The notes below the pieces were generated by a model. The model had not been told where the DNA came from. It ran no database searches and saw only the letters and a program-made list of their open reading frames with translations. Below, piece by piece: positions 24,494 through 36,400 of a DNA stretch of 64,000 nt. A program made the translations under genes and the position numbers. The stretch comes from Atherinomorus stipes (Eukaryota > Chordata > Actinopteri > Atheriniformes > Atherinidae): the NCBI GenBank assembly GCA_023101725.1, contig JALJCO010001058.1, positions 62,001 through 126,000 on the forward strand. The letters are read 5' to 3'. Numbering within the stretch: the stretch's first letter is position 1; every line of letters begins with the position of its first letter.

Positions 24494-27400
24494 CTGTTGA
24501 AACAGGACATTGACATTTTTTTTATTTGGTTTAATATTTTTAAAATTCTAAGGGTGATCATAAAGGGAAATAACAGGTACTTACACTCTCCTACCCACTT
24601 GCTGGGCTCCATCATCAATCGAGCCTTGGTGTCCTCCAGCTCCTCTAACAACACTTGATGCTTTGCCCGTAGTTCTTTCACTTGCTGTTGCCTTCTCTCC
24701 AGAATCTTTAGCTTACTGTTAAAATACAGCAGGCCCTGAGGAGAAAGGATGCATTATTAATAACAGTAACTTTGTTAAACCCTCTTCAGCAATTCATTTG
24801 ACTGAAATACAATCAGGTGAACAGCATAAAGCAGGAAAACTGGTAAAAGTCCGGATTTAAAAGTGAAATGAAGAAAACTAAGTCATAGCTCATGTTCTGT
24901 CACGCACTGAGAAATTAATGTTTTAATCAAAGCAATTATGTTCAATTTATTAAGAAAAAAAACTTCTTCAAATCCGTATTGCACCCACTTCGTCATTGAC
25001 TGCTGATGTAATTAAAATCAATCACTGTGAAAAATAAGCTCACCTTGTCAACATCTTGGAATGGTTGCTGCAGAAAAAAAGGAGAAAACAAATTAGCATG
25101 CAAAGGAATAGGGATCATATTTCCTGTAAAAGTAAATCTGGCTACAATCTACAGATGATTTATTGTCTCTATCTGGCAGTGGTGAACTTGTGGGAGCTGT
25201 AAGTGATCCACAGAAAAGGAACCAGCAATGAAAAGCCAATAGGCAGCCAGTGATGAGAGCTGGTGGTGAGCTTATTTGAGGTTGTGTTTGGCGCCTTTGC
25301 AGTTATCACACATCCCCTCAACAATCGTTTATAACACTTTTTTCCTTTCATTTTGACACACTTCCATATCATCACCATCCATAGTAAGTCAAGCCATCTC
25401 TCACACCCAAATCAATTAACCCACATCAGTCATTGCCTTATGAACTTTTAACATCACAGAGGAATGCTGCCAAAATACTGGGAGGCTCTGGGAGTCTGGA
25501 CTAAGACATTTTAACTCCAGGATTTGCTGTTGAGCTCACTGAAGGTCAGACGTCTGGGACATATTATTCCTGTACTGCTCTTTAGAAAGAAACTGGGAAG
25601 AAAGGATCTAAGAAATTCCCACAACCTACTGTAAGTCCATGTGCCACAGCTTGATCATGTGTGGTATTAACATTGCACTTGCAAGATATTGCTAAGGATT
25701 AGCACGTGGGAGTCACAAGACCTCGACCCAGACGTGACATTATCAAGAACAGGTTCAGATGAACCACCCTGTAGAACAAGTCAAGATTGACCCTCTGCTC
25801 ACCTCTGTGGTTTCCTCTTGACGCCGTCTTTGGAGCCGTTCCACATCGTCAATCTCATACACTTTGATCTCAAAAGGCTCCTTCAGCGGTCCAGACTTAG
25901 GAGGCAAGTCCACCCACTGGCCTGCTGTGCTCACCTTCTTCCCAAGGGTTGAGGTATCTGGCAAGGGTGCTGGGATCAGCCGCCTTCTCTGGAAGCCTAC
26001 AAACCATGCATACCATATTGTTGTATAGGCACCAGTTATCCTGCTGACTGTGGTGATATTTCTCAGAACTATGGGGAAATATGTGTGAGCCCCATGCTGA
26101 GATGTAAGTACATGCATGTTTTAAACGAGCTGGCCAAGATGTGGTTACTGCATATTTAAAAGGGTTCAATGACTAATTTCACAGCTTGAAAAAAATTTAA
26201 AAGCTTGCTTTAAGCAAATATATTCAAAAGGTTAGATACAAGATTAAGAAAAAAAATGGACCAGGTCACCAATTTAACTCATCTTAAGTGATTCATCTCC
26301 AGATCAAAGTCAATATATTTGAGGCATTCAGTATCATTTTCAAATACTGCATAAATAATTTATGCTGCTGATTAAGTAGGAGAGAAAATTTAATGGAAAT
26401 ACCAACTCATGACTTAAATAATGTAATTTTCTGAAGATAGCCTTAATTTCTTGTGTGCATTTTCTGAAGCAGTCTTTGATTGACATATTTTTAAACATCT
26501 ATCATCAGCATATTATACTGTATGTGCAATAATAGTGAGTGCATGGATTAGTTCTTATACAACTCTTAATTAGCTACTCACCATTAGCTCTCTTCTTGGG
26601 ATACTTGGAGCTCCTTGCTCTGCCTGAAGACGACATGCCGCTTTCGCTCATGGAGTCATGGGCAGAGGAAGCGCTGCCTGTAGCTTCACTGTCTCTGATC
26701 ATGCTTTCATATCCGCTGCTGCCTCCGCTGTGATAAAACAGAGCTGTACGGCCCATAGCCGGAGGCAGCTCCCCACTCAACACACTGCTGTTGTCGCTGC
26801 CATGGCCGCTACTGTAGCGTTGAGGCCGCCGAGGCGCAGTGATTTTACTGTATGGAGATGGCAGCATGGCTATGGGTGATTTGTCATCATTCACATTTAC
26901 TCCACTGTCATTCCCACTGTCCGAATCTCCTGAACCTTTTCCGTGCTTGCCTGATATGTTGCCTGTTGCAAGTTCACTCACACGGCTATTTGCTGCCCTA
27001 ATTGCCTGCTTTGTACCCATAATAGTCCCTCTCCCAGGCTTACTGGTGACTGGAGTAGTAGTTCGAGGGGCTGACGTTCGTCCTGACGGAGGTAGGTTGG
27101 CATTGGTGTTTCTTGACACAGAAGGTGCCAAAGATTTTGTTGAGGAACTAAGGCCCTTAGAGCTGTTGGCTGATAGTGAGCGTGCTTTACTACTATTCAC
27201 TGCTCCCAGTGCTTTGGGATTCACAGAAGCTTTCACCTGACCAGTTTTGCTAATATTTCCTCCACTTGGCGTAGATGGGCAAGTAGCTATGGGAGAGCTA
27301 GATGAGTTAGGGATACCAAATCTTGGAATTGACTTGCTAGATTTGCTACCCAGACTTGCTCCACTGTTCTCTCTACTCAGCGTTGCCCTAGAACCAGATA

Positions 27401-30400
27401 AAGACAGGCTTTCATACCTTTCTAGTGACATTTGACTACTATAATGCAGCCCAGCCTCTCCTCTAGGCCCTTTGGCCTTCAGACTTGAGGCGGCTTTGGA
27501 TGTGTTGAGGCTGGATGTTCTGAAACTGGTGGAGTCAACTCTTTGTTGTACCTCAAGCTCATCCTCTGATACAGTTGCCCTTCCCCCAGAAGTCCTCCCT
27601 GCCTCCCCATATGCTGACTTTAAGGCACTTTGGGGCAGCAGGATTTTAGTCTTGTGGTCAAGACTGGACTTTCGAACTGGAGGGGGAGGAGGGGAGATGC
27701 AGCCAGGTTTAGGGATATTACTCACTTTCTGTGAACTAGCCTTGTTGTTTTTCCCCAAAGAAGAGAATTTAAGGCTTGTGGTAGATGCAGTGATGTCTTG
27801 GGTTCCCTTGTAGTCCGTAGAAGAATGGATGACAGGCACCGTCCCAAGAGTGGTGGCACCTCGTCTCAGCAGAGGCATTTTACTAGGTGGATTTTTAATG
27901 GCTGACTTCTCACAGCCATCAACCACCCTCTGGGATGAGGTAGGACCTTGCACCTTGGGTGGGCGAGGTACACTGTTGGTGTTGTTGGATAGTTTGCTGG
28001 AAGGAATACCGCTTGGGGGATTTCTGAGAAATTTGCTGGTGCTGCTGGAGTCAGAAAACTGAGGTTCTGAGTGGTTGTCAACACGCTGCCAGGGATCCTC
28101 TTGCTTTGCCTGTTGCCTTGATGGATCTCTACTGCTGTTGCTACTGTTACTACTATGGGAAATGGATGAGGTAGGCTTAATCTTCCTGGGAAGACTAGAG
28201 TGGACTACAGAGGGGCTTTGTGAAAGTGGGGAAGAGCTAAGCGAATGAGCTTTTGTTAATTTAGATGTGAATCTGAGAGAGCCTTTTGTTGATTCTGGTG
28301 ATGGGGGGCATTTTGTCAGTGATAGTTTGCTTGAGGCAGCACTATCACTGTCTTGTTCCGAAAAACTAAAACCACTGTCATTTAGGGAGTTCTTGGCATC
28401 TCTAGGAGATGATGCACAATGAAACATCTCGAGGGAATCAAAGTAAAAGGTGGCCTCTGGTCCCATGTGTTTGGGCTGTGGAAGGAAAACATCTGTTGAA
28501 TGAGCCCCTTCACTTTCCAAGGTGCAGACACTAACCTCACTCAGCCAAGAGCTGATGGAGGAACCCCTACTGTCTATACAGTTTGTTGCTCCTTCCTGAA
28601 GGGGTGTGACCACTGCAATATTCACTTCTGATCCTCCCACAGATGAGGTATAGGCATCAAATTCATCATTGATGCTGCTGATTATGCTTACAGGTCGGGA
28701 GCCAGAGGCCAAGGCCTGAAGAGAGCAGTCACTGTTAAAGCTAATAATGCTTGATGGCCGACCCTTTTCCATAATACTGCCAATAGACAGCTCTTCCACC
28801 ACAGTGAACACCAACTCATCCTCTCCATTCAGCTCCACGGGTTGCTGCAGGGTGACAGTAGCTCTAAGGATGTCCTGATCCAGACACCTTTCCCTTAAGG
28901 TTGAGCGCACTTGGCACACCTCCACTGGAGCTCTGAGCAAAGGGGAAGTGCAAGGGTCTCGTCTTTTCATAGCTTGGTGGCTCATTCCCACAGGTGGCAT
29001 TCTGGTAGTGGATCTTTCTTCACTGCCTGCATTTTCTTTCTGCTGTGTAGGAGGTGGAGCTGGTTTTGGCAATGCTTTCTTGTTGAAGTAGACTTTCTCC
29101 CTCACCACAGGCTCTGAGTTTGGCACTGCAGCAGTCACCAGTTTATTTGTACTTACTGGACTTTCAAAGACCACAGCCTTCTCTCCATCAGCACTGGTTC
29201 TGCACTGGTTCTCTGATGGCACCCTTTCTCCTGGTATGCATTGCCTCTTAGCCATGTCTGCCTTAGATTTCGCATTGGGACTACAAGATAGTTGTGTGGG
29301 GACTGATTTAGGAGATTGTTTGGTTGAGGCGCCCTCTTGGTTGTTAGAAATATTTGCTACAGTCTTTGGTGAATTCGAGCCTTGGCTCTCCTTGGATTTG
29401 TCAGTCTTGGGGCTAGCCTGGTTTCGCTTGCCCTCTCCAACAAAGGTAGTGGGTTCTTCACTACCATCTATACACTCTAGCCTTTCCTGCAGCTCAGCAA
29501 ATGTGTTGCATTTAAAGAAATGGTCTCTGTCCAGAGGTCCCTCTTTTGAAGATTTCTTCTTGTTCAAGGAGGGGATGATTGGAACAAAGGCAGGTGGGCC
29601 TTCGTTGTCACTAAGCTCCCTATCGGAGATTGCAGTTCCTCCAGGGCCCACATAAATAACAGTATCACAAGACTGTTCACTACTAGAAGAGTACTCAGGG
29701 TCGCTGAGCAGGGAGGGCAGGTCTGGGTCCAGGGCGACTGTTCGAGGGTGGAAGGGCCTAAGATGGGGTGGCCGGCGAATCCTCCCTTCATCACACGAAC
29801 TTTCCCCTCCAGATGAACTGGATGCATACTGCAAAGAAGAGTGAAACAGAGCAAGCATTAGCTTCTCAGTGCAAAAGTATTTTATCTTGTAATTACTTGT
29901 AATGGTTTATTCCAATGAAGCACATGTAAAATCTAGGCTGCCTGTTCCTTGTGAGAATAAAATTGACGATTTGCATGCTGAGATGAGGATTTTATGTTCA
30001 TTGCATTGCATGTGGGCTTTTTCAAGCATCTTTTCCTTCTTAAAGCGGCATGGAACGATGGAACAATGTAAATCCCGCTCGTCACCACAGATGTCACTAT
30101 TGCTTCTGCACAGTTGATGCTTTGTACTTTGAGGCAATGACAGCAGTACCTCAATTAACTAAATAATTGATTAAAGATTAAAGTTAAATGGGAAAAATTA
30201 TTTTCTTTTTTGTTTTGTTTTTTCAAAGAAAACTATGAAATCACCAGTCAATATTTATGTAAAGGATTTGAGTGCACTTCAGCAGTAAAAAAATGAATGT
30301 CAGACATATAAGGTAGTGTGTGAGTTGAATTGTAATTATCACTGGGAATAATAAAAAATAAACATATTCTGGCATTCCACCTAATTATGTGGAAACATAT

Positions 30401-33400
30401 ATTTCCCTAACTCTAAACACTGCACTGTACACTTCCTTAGGCAGAATTGTTGATTATGTGATTATGCATTTACAGTAAGAGCAGAACAAAACTGGCTCTG
30501 ACTTACAGTGGTAAAGCATTTAATTTGCAACTGCATTCATTTGCTTAATAGCTCCAAAATCATAAGAGGAAGAAAGTTTATAATTGAAATTACTATGATG
30601 AATGTTGTCATAGTTGTAAATCATTATACTGTAACAGCATGCATTTATTTAAGATAGAATTAAACAACAATTACTTTGGAGAGAAAAACAGCATTAGAAG
30701 GGACACAATTAGGATTTATGAGTATTATTACAAGTTAAAAGAAAAACAGCAAAAATTACACCATTACTGCTGTAAATATAATTTCATTTGAGACTTATAC
30801 TGGTTTATCACAGCATGTGTTTAACCACAGCATTAAAGTTTATCACTGTACCTTGGATTTTTTTCTTCCTCATGCGGTGGATGCGGGATGCCAGCTGGAT
30901 GGTGGTGAGAGAGTCAGCATAGTTGGCCGGGGAATCTGAGATGTGGGCAATCATTGTGGTTCTGCAGTTGATGTTGCCGAGGGACTCCCTCAACAACATT
31001 GTCAGTTTGCTGTCTCTACAGAATGCATTAACATTGTTATTAGCAAATGCTACAGTCATATTCCAAAACAATGACAAAGACAGCTGACATGACTCCAGGG
31101 ACAGACACTTTAAACACTGTGATGAAAAATACTCCCAAATGACAAGTCATTAATCTTCTCCCTACCTGAGAAACTATGATGTTGTGTAACACCAATGAAA
31201 GCTGTTATCTGAGGCTAACTAAATACACTAAATAAACAGTCACAGTAAACTCCTTAAAGGAAGACACATGCAGTGACTTGTTTGAAACAATTAACTTATG
31301 GATGCAAGTTCTCAGAAGCAGAAGCACATTCAAGTAGACAGATAAACTAATGACCATTTTTTCTTACCTGTAAGGTACATGTTTTGCTCCATTAGCTAGA
31401 GCCATAATGACGTTTCCCAGGGCGTTCAAGGAAAGACACAAACCTCCCCCTCCATCTCTGCTTTTACTCAGGACCTTTTCACAGCTCCCCAAGTCAATAA
31501 GGTGTAGCCTGCTCCGTCCACCTGACACTGTGCCAACAGCAGAAGAAGAACCAGGTGAGTCCAGCATAGACACTCCCTTGCTGAAGTTACTTCTTCACAC
31601 ACAATGCTATGACAATAGGAGTGGCATGGCTCTGTCTGGAACGTCTGGTTTATTTATGAGTAAGATTTCCACACAAAGATGATTCAAACTGCAGCCAGAC
31701 TGCTGAACTCTCATCTGATGTGTAACTCATGGTATCAAGGAGATTTCTTTGTTTGTTTGAAGATTTGGAAACACTGACTTTTTCTTTAAATAATCTAGAG
31801 TAAGATTTCAAGCCTTAATTTTTACCTAATCAAAGCATAACACATGGATGGAGAGTTTCCTTCTCATGTTAAGATGACAGAGGCACTTTTCAAACATAAA
31901 CTTCATAAACAAATCTGGCAAAACTTACAATCATAATGACTGTGTAACCTTTATCTTGTAGATGTTGTGCTATACAGAAATGTAATAATGCAAAAAAGAT
32001 ACTAACTTCCCCCTTTGCCGCTCTTCTCCATGCGGTATTGGTAAATGTGCAGTGTAAACAGCATGTGGGAGTTGCGTCTCTCATCCTCATCAACGTTTGG
32101 CCTGCTGGTGCTGCGTGCAGCGATGGCCGCATCCAGGAAGAAGGCAGCTTTCTCTGCGGTCGGGGCACGAAGCTCACTCTGATTCTGAAGCTACAGGGAG
32201 AGAAGACAGACAACGGGGTTATGGTGAGCAAAAGAGACCACGCAGGGCTTGAGAAAGAGGATAGATGTGAAAAGGGAGGAATGAAAAAAGCAACTTAATT
32301 GGACCCCAGCATACATTTCTTGCCCATTAGAATGGGTCTCTAGGGCAATTAAAACAGAAGATATGCACACAGAGGGAGGAGGATTAGGAGAGGTAATGGT
32401 GGAGCAGGAGGCAGGGCACTTCCCTCAATGTGCTGGGGTGAGGGAAGTTGTGGGATACAGAGAGAAAAAGGGGGCAGAATAGAGGGAAGGCAGAAGTTGT
32501 CATGAAGGAGCAAACACGCGGCTGCCGAGAGGTGGAGGAGCTTCACAGAACTGCACCTCCTTTGATGTCAGAGTCCACAGTTATCCCCAAAAAACAACAT
32601 CTGTCAGCAACACCTGTCAGTGCCTTCAAACCTACTGTCCTCCACCATCCCCCATTTTTTTCTGTTGTGCCATAGACGGTTGACTCCATCATGGCAACAG
32701 ATGACAGGAGAGTCAAAACACGAAAGAAGAAAGCTATCAATAACAGATGAACTTGGCTGAAATTTAAACAACAATTTCAGAAGCAGGTTAGGATAAAGCA
32801 AGATGGACTGAGAAGTCCTGGGAGATAAAAATCTCTCACACGAGAACTCACAAGAAACTTTAAACATCATTGGAAGAAGAAGAGGAGGTAGATAATAGAC
32901 AGAAAAAGATCAATACTCAGACAGTCTGATACTAAAACCCACAGAGAGAGTGAAAGGATCAGTGAACAAAGAGAAAGTGAAGAAATGGAGCACTTCTCAC
33001 CTGAGTGCCACAGATGGGATCCTCTTTCAGATGGATTCCTGGGGACTGGCCTTCCTGCAGGCTGCCTGTTGACACCTCAGACAGCAAGTCCTTCAGCTCT
33101 TCATCTTTCCCAAAGATTTCCACTGCAGACACACGGATTGAGAAGCGTGTGCCAGTCTTCTCCTTGCGTTCACTGATGAGTTTGAAGAGCCAGGAAATAG
33201 CACAGGGCACAATGCCGAGGCTCTGCGTGGAGCTGTCTTTGCCAATCATGGTGTATGTCTTGCCTGAGGATGTAAGATAAGTACAAGGGGATGACAACAG
33301 AAACATAGCTTTCTGTTTACAGAAACAGTGTGTTTTTACAGAAACAGTATTTTTTTAATCAAAATATCTGGAAAGGGCATGAATTTAGAAAAGAACAAAT

Positions 33401-36400
33401 GCACAGAGATCATGGTTGGTGTGGTAGATCTGGGGTAATAATAACTACAAGTAAAAATCAAATGCTAATCCAAGGACCAATTCCAAAAGCGGTCTTTCTG
33501 GGGAGAATTATAGCTAACAGCAGCAGGAGGAAAGCTCTTCAGCCTAAGAACACTGGCCAGACCAATTACTTAGATTTTAATTACAGTCTGAGCGCTGAAG
33601 CTTGGATGCAGCACTTTAGCCCTCACCCCCACCTCAAACTCACTACCTATTCTTTTCCCTCCAATCACCCATTCCTTGACTCACCCCAGTGCACCGCTGA
33701 GCCAATTGTGGACATCAAGTGTAGCTAACAAAGAGCAATGAGAGTTTTTCTTTGGCTAACAAAGGCACTTGTCTAATCTGTTGCCGGTGGAGGAGCTTAC
33801 CGAGCTTGACTTGACCGAAGCAGAAGATGCAGCCATCTGCGCCATTCACCACAGACTGGATGACCTCAGCTACTGTCCCTGAGCACACCTCAGCCTGTGT
33901 GAAAACACAGTTAGTTTTACAGTTCAGTTCAAAGAAAATGATATCCTATAAGCATACTGTAACAGTTATTTGACTTTGGTTTAATCAATTTATAATGATG
34001 CTTTTAGGGTTTTTCATCACTCAGGTGTGTGTTTAACATTGCAACATTGGGCTTGTTTTTGCTATTTGTTTCTGCATGGGCCCTCTGGGGCACAGCCTCT
34101 GCAGCAGAGCCCCTTTTCCATACATCAAACTGCAAACAAGATCTCTAACAGCAGAACAGCTTGCTGTAACTGTTAGCCACCAGCAGTTCTGTCCCAGCGG
34201 CACAATCCAGCAGCCTGGCCTCGGCTCTGCAGCAGAAACATTTAGATTTCACTATCAGCAGCTTATCTTAATATTTGCTCAAAGTAGAAAGTGTTTTAAA
34301 ATGTCTGAGTTATTGAGAGAAATGCCACCCCTATTCTAGAAATGACTATCACCTCTGCCCATTTGGTTATTTTGAGATTACTGCTCTATGAGGGAACAAA
34401 TAAAATGACTGATCTCAGATTTCAGGGAAATTTTGCCTTTAAAACACAGATCTGGTGGTGTTTTTACCAATCTGTGACGAGAACAAAACTGTTCTGCCCC
34501 AAAGTCACAATAAAATAAATATATAGCTGACCTTTGTCTTTGATCTCAGTGGGTGTTGTATAGTTTTATATAGCTGTTCTCTGAAAGGAGAGGTTAGATA
34601 TAATTGGAGTGGATTCAAATCATTCCTCAGATGGCTTAAAAGGCCCAGCTGTTTGGCCCACACTGGTAAGAATGCCCCCTTGACCCAAGACAGACATTTT
34701 TCCCCTAAGCCCCTGGTCACACCCTGCAAGCATAAAGATGTCCCTGTGCCCTTGAGTGGCTGAATTCCCAGCCAACACCTTAAAAAAAAAAAAAACTCCC
34801 ACACATAAACACCCATACTGGCCCTTACTTGTGAGGCATCCTGGGTAAAAACAGCATCGAAGGCAAATATCTTTGGGACGGCCACGGTGGCGGATCTCCG
34901 GTGCCCTGAGCTGGAGTGTGGGCTTGACGCTGGGTCATAGAGGGTCAGCTGCTTCTTTCTGCTGTCGACTTTCAAGAAAGACTGCGACTCTGAGGAGTCT
35001 GCAGCCTCCAGAGATGGACAGATTCGCATCATCACTTTCACCTAGTGAGATAAGAAAAAAGAGGAAGGGAAAAGGGTGGATTAGAAAGTAAGAAAGCACA
35101 AATCATGCCAACAGACTCAGCAGAGATTATGCCCAGGTTCCGTCTTTGCTAACAATGCATGAACAGTTGGACAGAGGACAAATATACAGTTGGTTCCCTG
35201 AGTATAAGTTGCAAGCTGAGGGTCCTTCAGCATTAGGCATTAACATCACGTCCACTGTTTCAGAGCTGATGTACATCCAAGGTTACCATGGAAACACTCG
35301 GTCTCACAATGACTGGCAAACTCAGTGGGTCAACACGTTGCTTAATGGTGTTCGTAAAAGGCAGAAAGGTGAGTATTGAAAGTCATAGCTGAAAATAGAG
35401 GAAATTGATGTGTGTGAAGCGCCCTGCTGGGGGATTATCCCACTCTAGGTTGTTTTTCTGGACTAGGAGCAACTCACCAGCATGGGAGAGCTGGAGCATA
35501 TGGCCCCCTTCTCATCCCACCTACTCACTCTCCTCCTTCCCTTCTCCTTCAGCTCTATTGCATGGAAAATGCCAGCTTGACACCCACTTTCAACTGGATG
35601 GCTTGAAACCCACCCAGTTGAAATCTGGGGCTTGACATTCACTAAAGTGAGCTCACAGTCTTCACACATTCTCCAGGTCAAAGGACAGTTCATCAAACCA
35701 TCATGAAAAGGATGACAGCTGATAGGTAAAGGTGTTGATTCAGCTCTGCTCTGACAAGACCATTCTTGTCTGATGTTATTGCCTGTGAGTTGTTTACAAT
35801 TGTACCTCTTACTGTAAAAACAACAGCACAGAAATTCATCCATTGCTTTTGCACGCAGATACTGTACACTGTGTATGGCTAATGTGGGTGTCTGTGCATG
35901 TCAGGCTTTGCAACATCCCATTTAAAATGAACTTCTATTAAATTCTGATGCATGGTAGTCCGATTATTACATTTGTACCATTTGTGTTTTCTTAAGGCAC
36001 TGTGGAAATATATCTGACTGACAGGGGCCAAAATTGGCTCTTGGGATAAGTTTAGCAGTCTTTTGAGTTCCTGTCATCTCATAGTGTTTAGTGTTACTCC
36101 TTGCATTACATCAGTGGAACAGTTTCTATGTGCAGCTCCTATGCTGCTGTATATGTGATAGGGAAGTCAATCCTTAGCCATTTGGAAGTGTCCTGTAAAA
36201 GTACCTGTGCTGCCTCTCAGTCACTGAAATTAAACCCTTAAAATACAACCATCTCTCTTCTGTTTTTGACACTAGATAGTTTCGTTCATCCTGGGGACTC
36301 CCCACCAACCTCACAACTACACAAAGGGTCCATTCTTCTCCTGATTTGTGTATAAATATTTGCTACAGATGTAGGCTACAGCACTGTGAGACAATGTGAC

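Larger units (their letters stand above)
24494..26581 (-). other. kif26a: kif26a introns J-K, K-L, L-M and M-N
   Basis: The introns are 25997-26581, 25068-25802, 24736-25043 and 24494-24584, all GT-AG. The microexon L sits between the second and third. Nothing else stands out. Confidence 0.8.
31016..34828 (-). other. kif26a: kif26a short introns D-E, E-F, F-G, G-H and H-I
   Basis: The five introns are 33895-34828, 33264-33800, 32191-33000, 31528-32006 and 31016-31367. All are GT-AG and contain no further recognisable exon. Intron D-E has a homopolymer of 13 A (plus strand) near 34781. Intron F-G is purine-rich on the plus strand at 32345-32500. Confidence 0.85.

Noticed and set aside
26839..29655. 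Plus-strand open frames up to 139 codons inside 26.8-29.7 kb
   Set aside because: They are antisense shadows of the 1082-codon exon J. Their low-complexity Leu/Ala content mirrors the Ser-rich sense strand.
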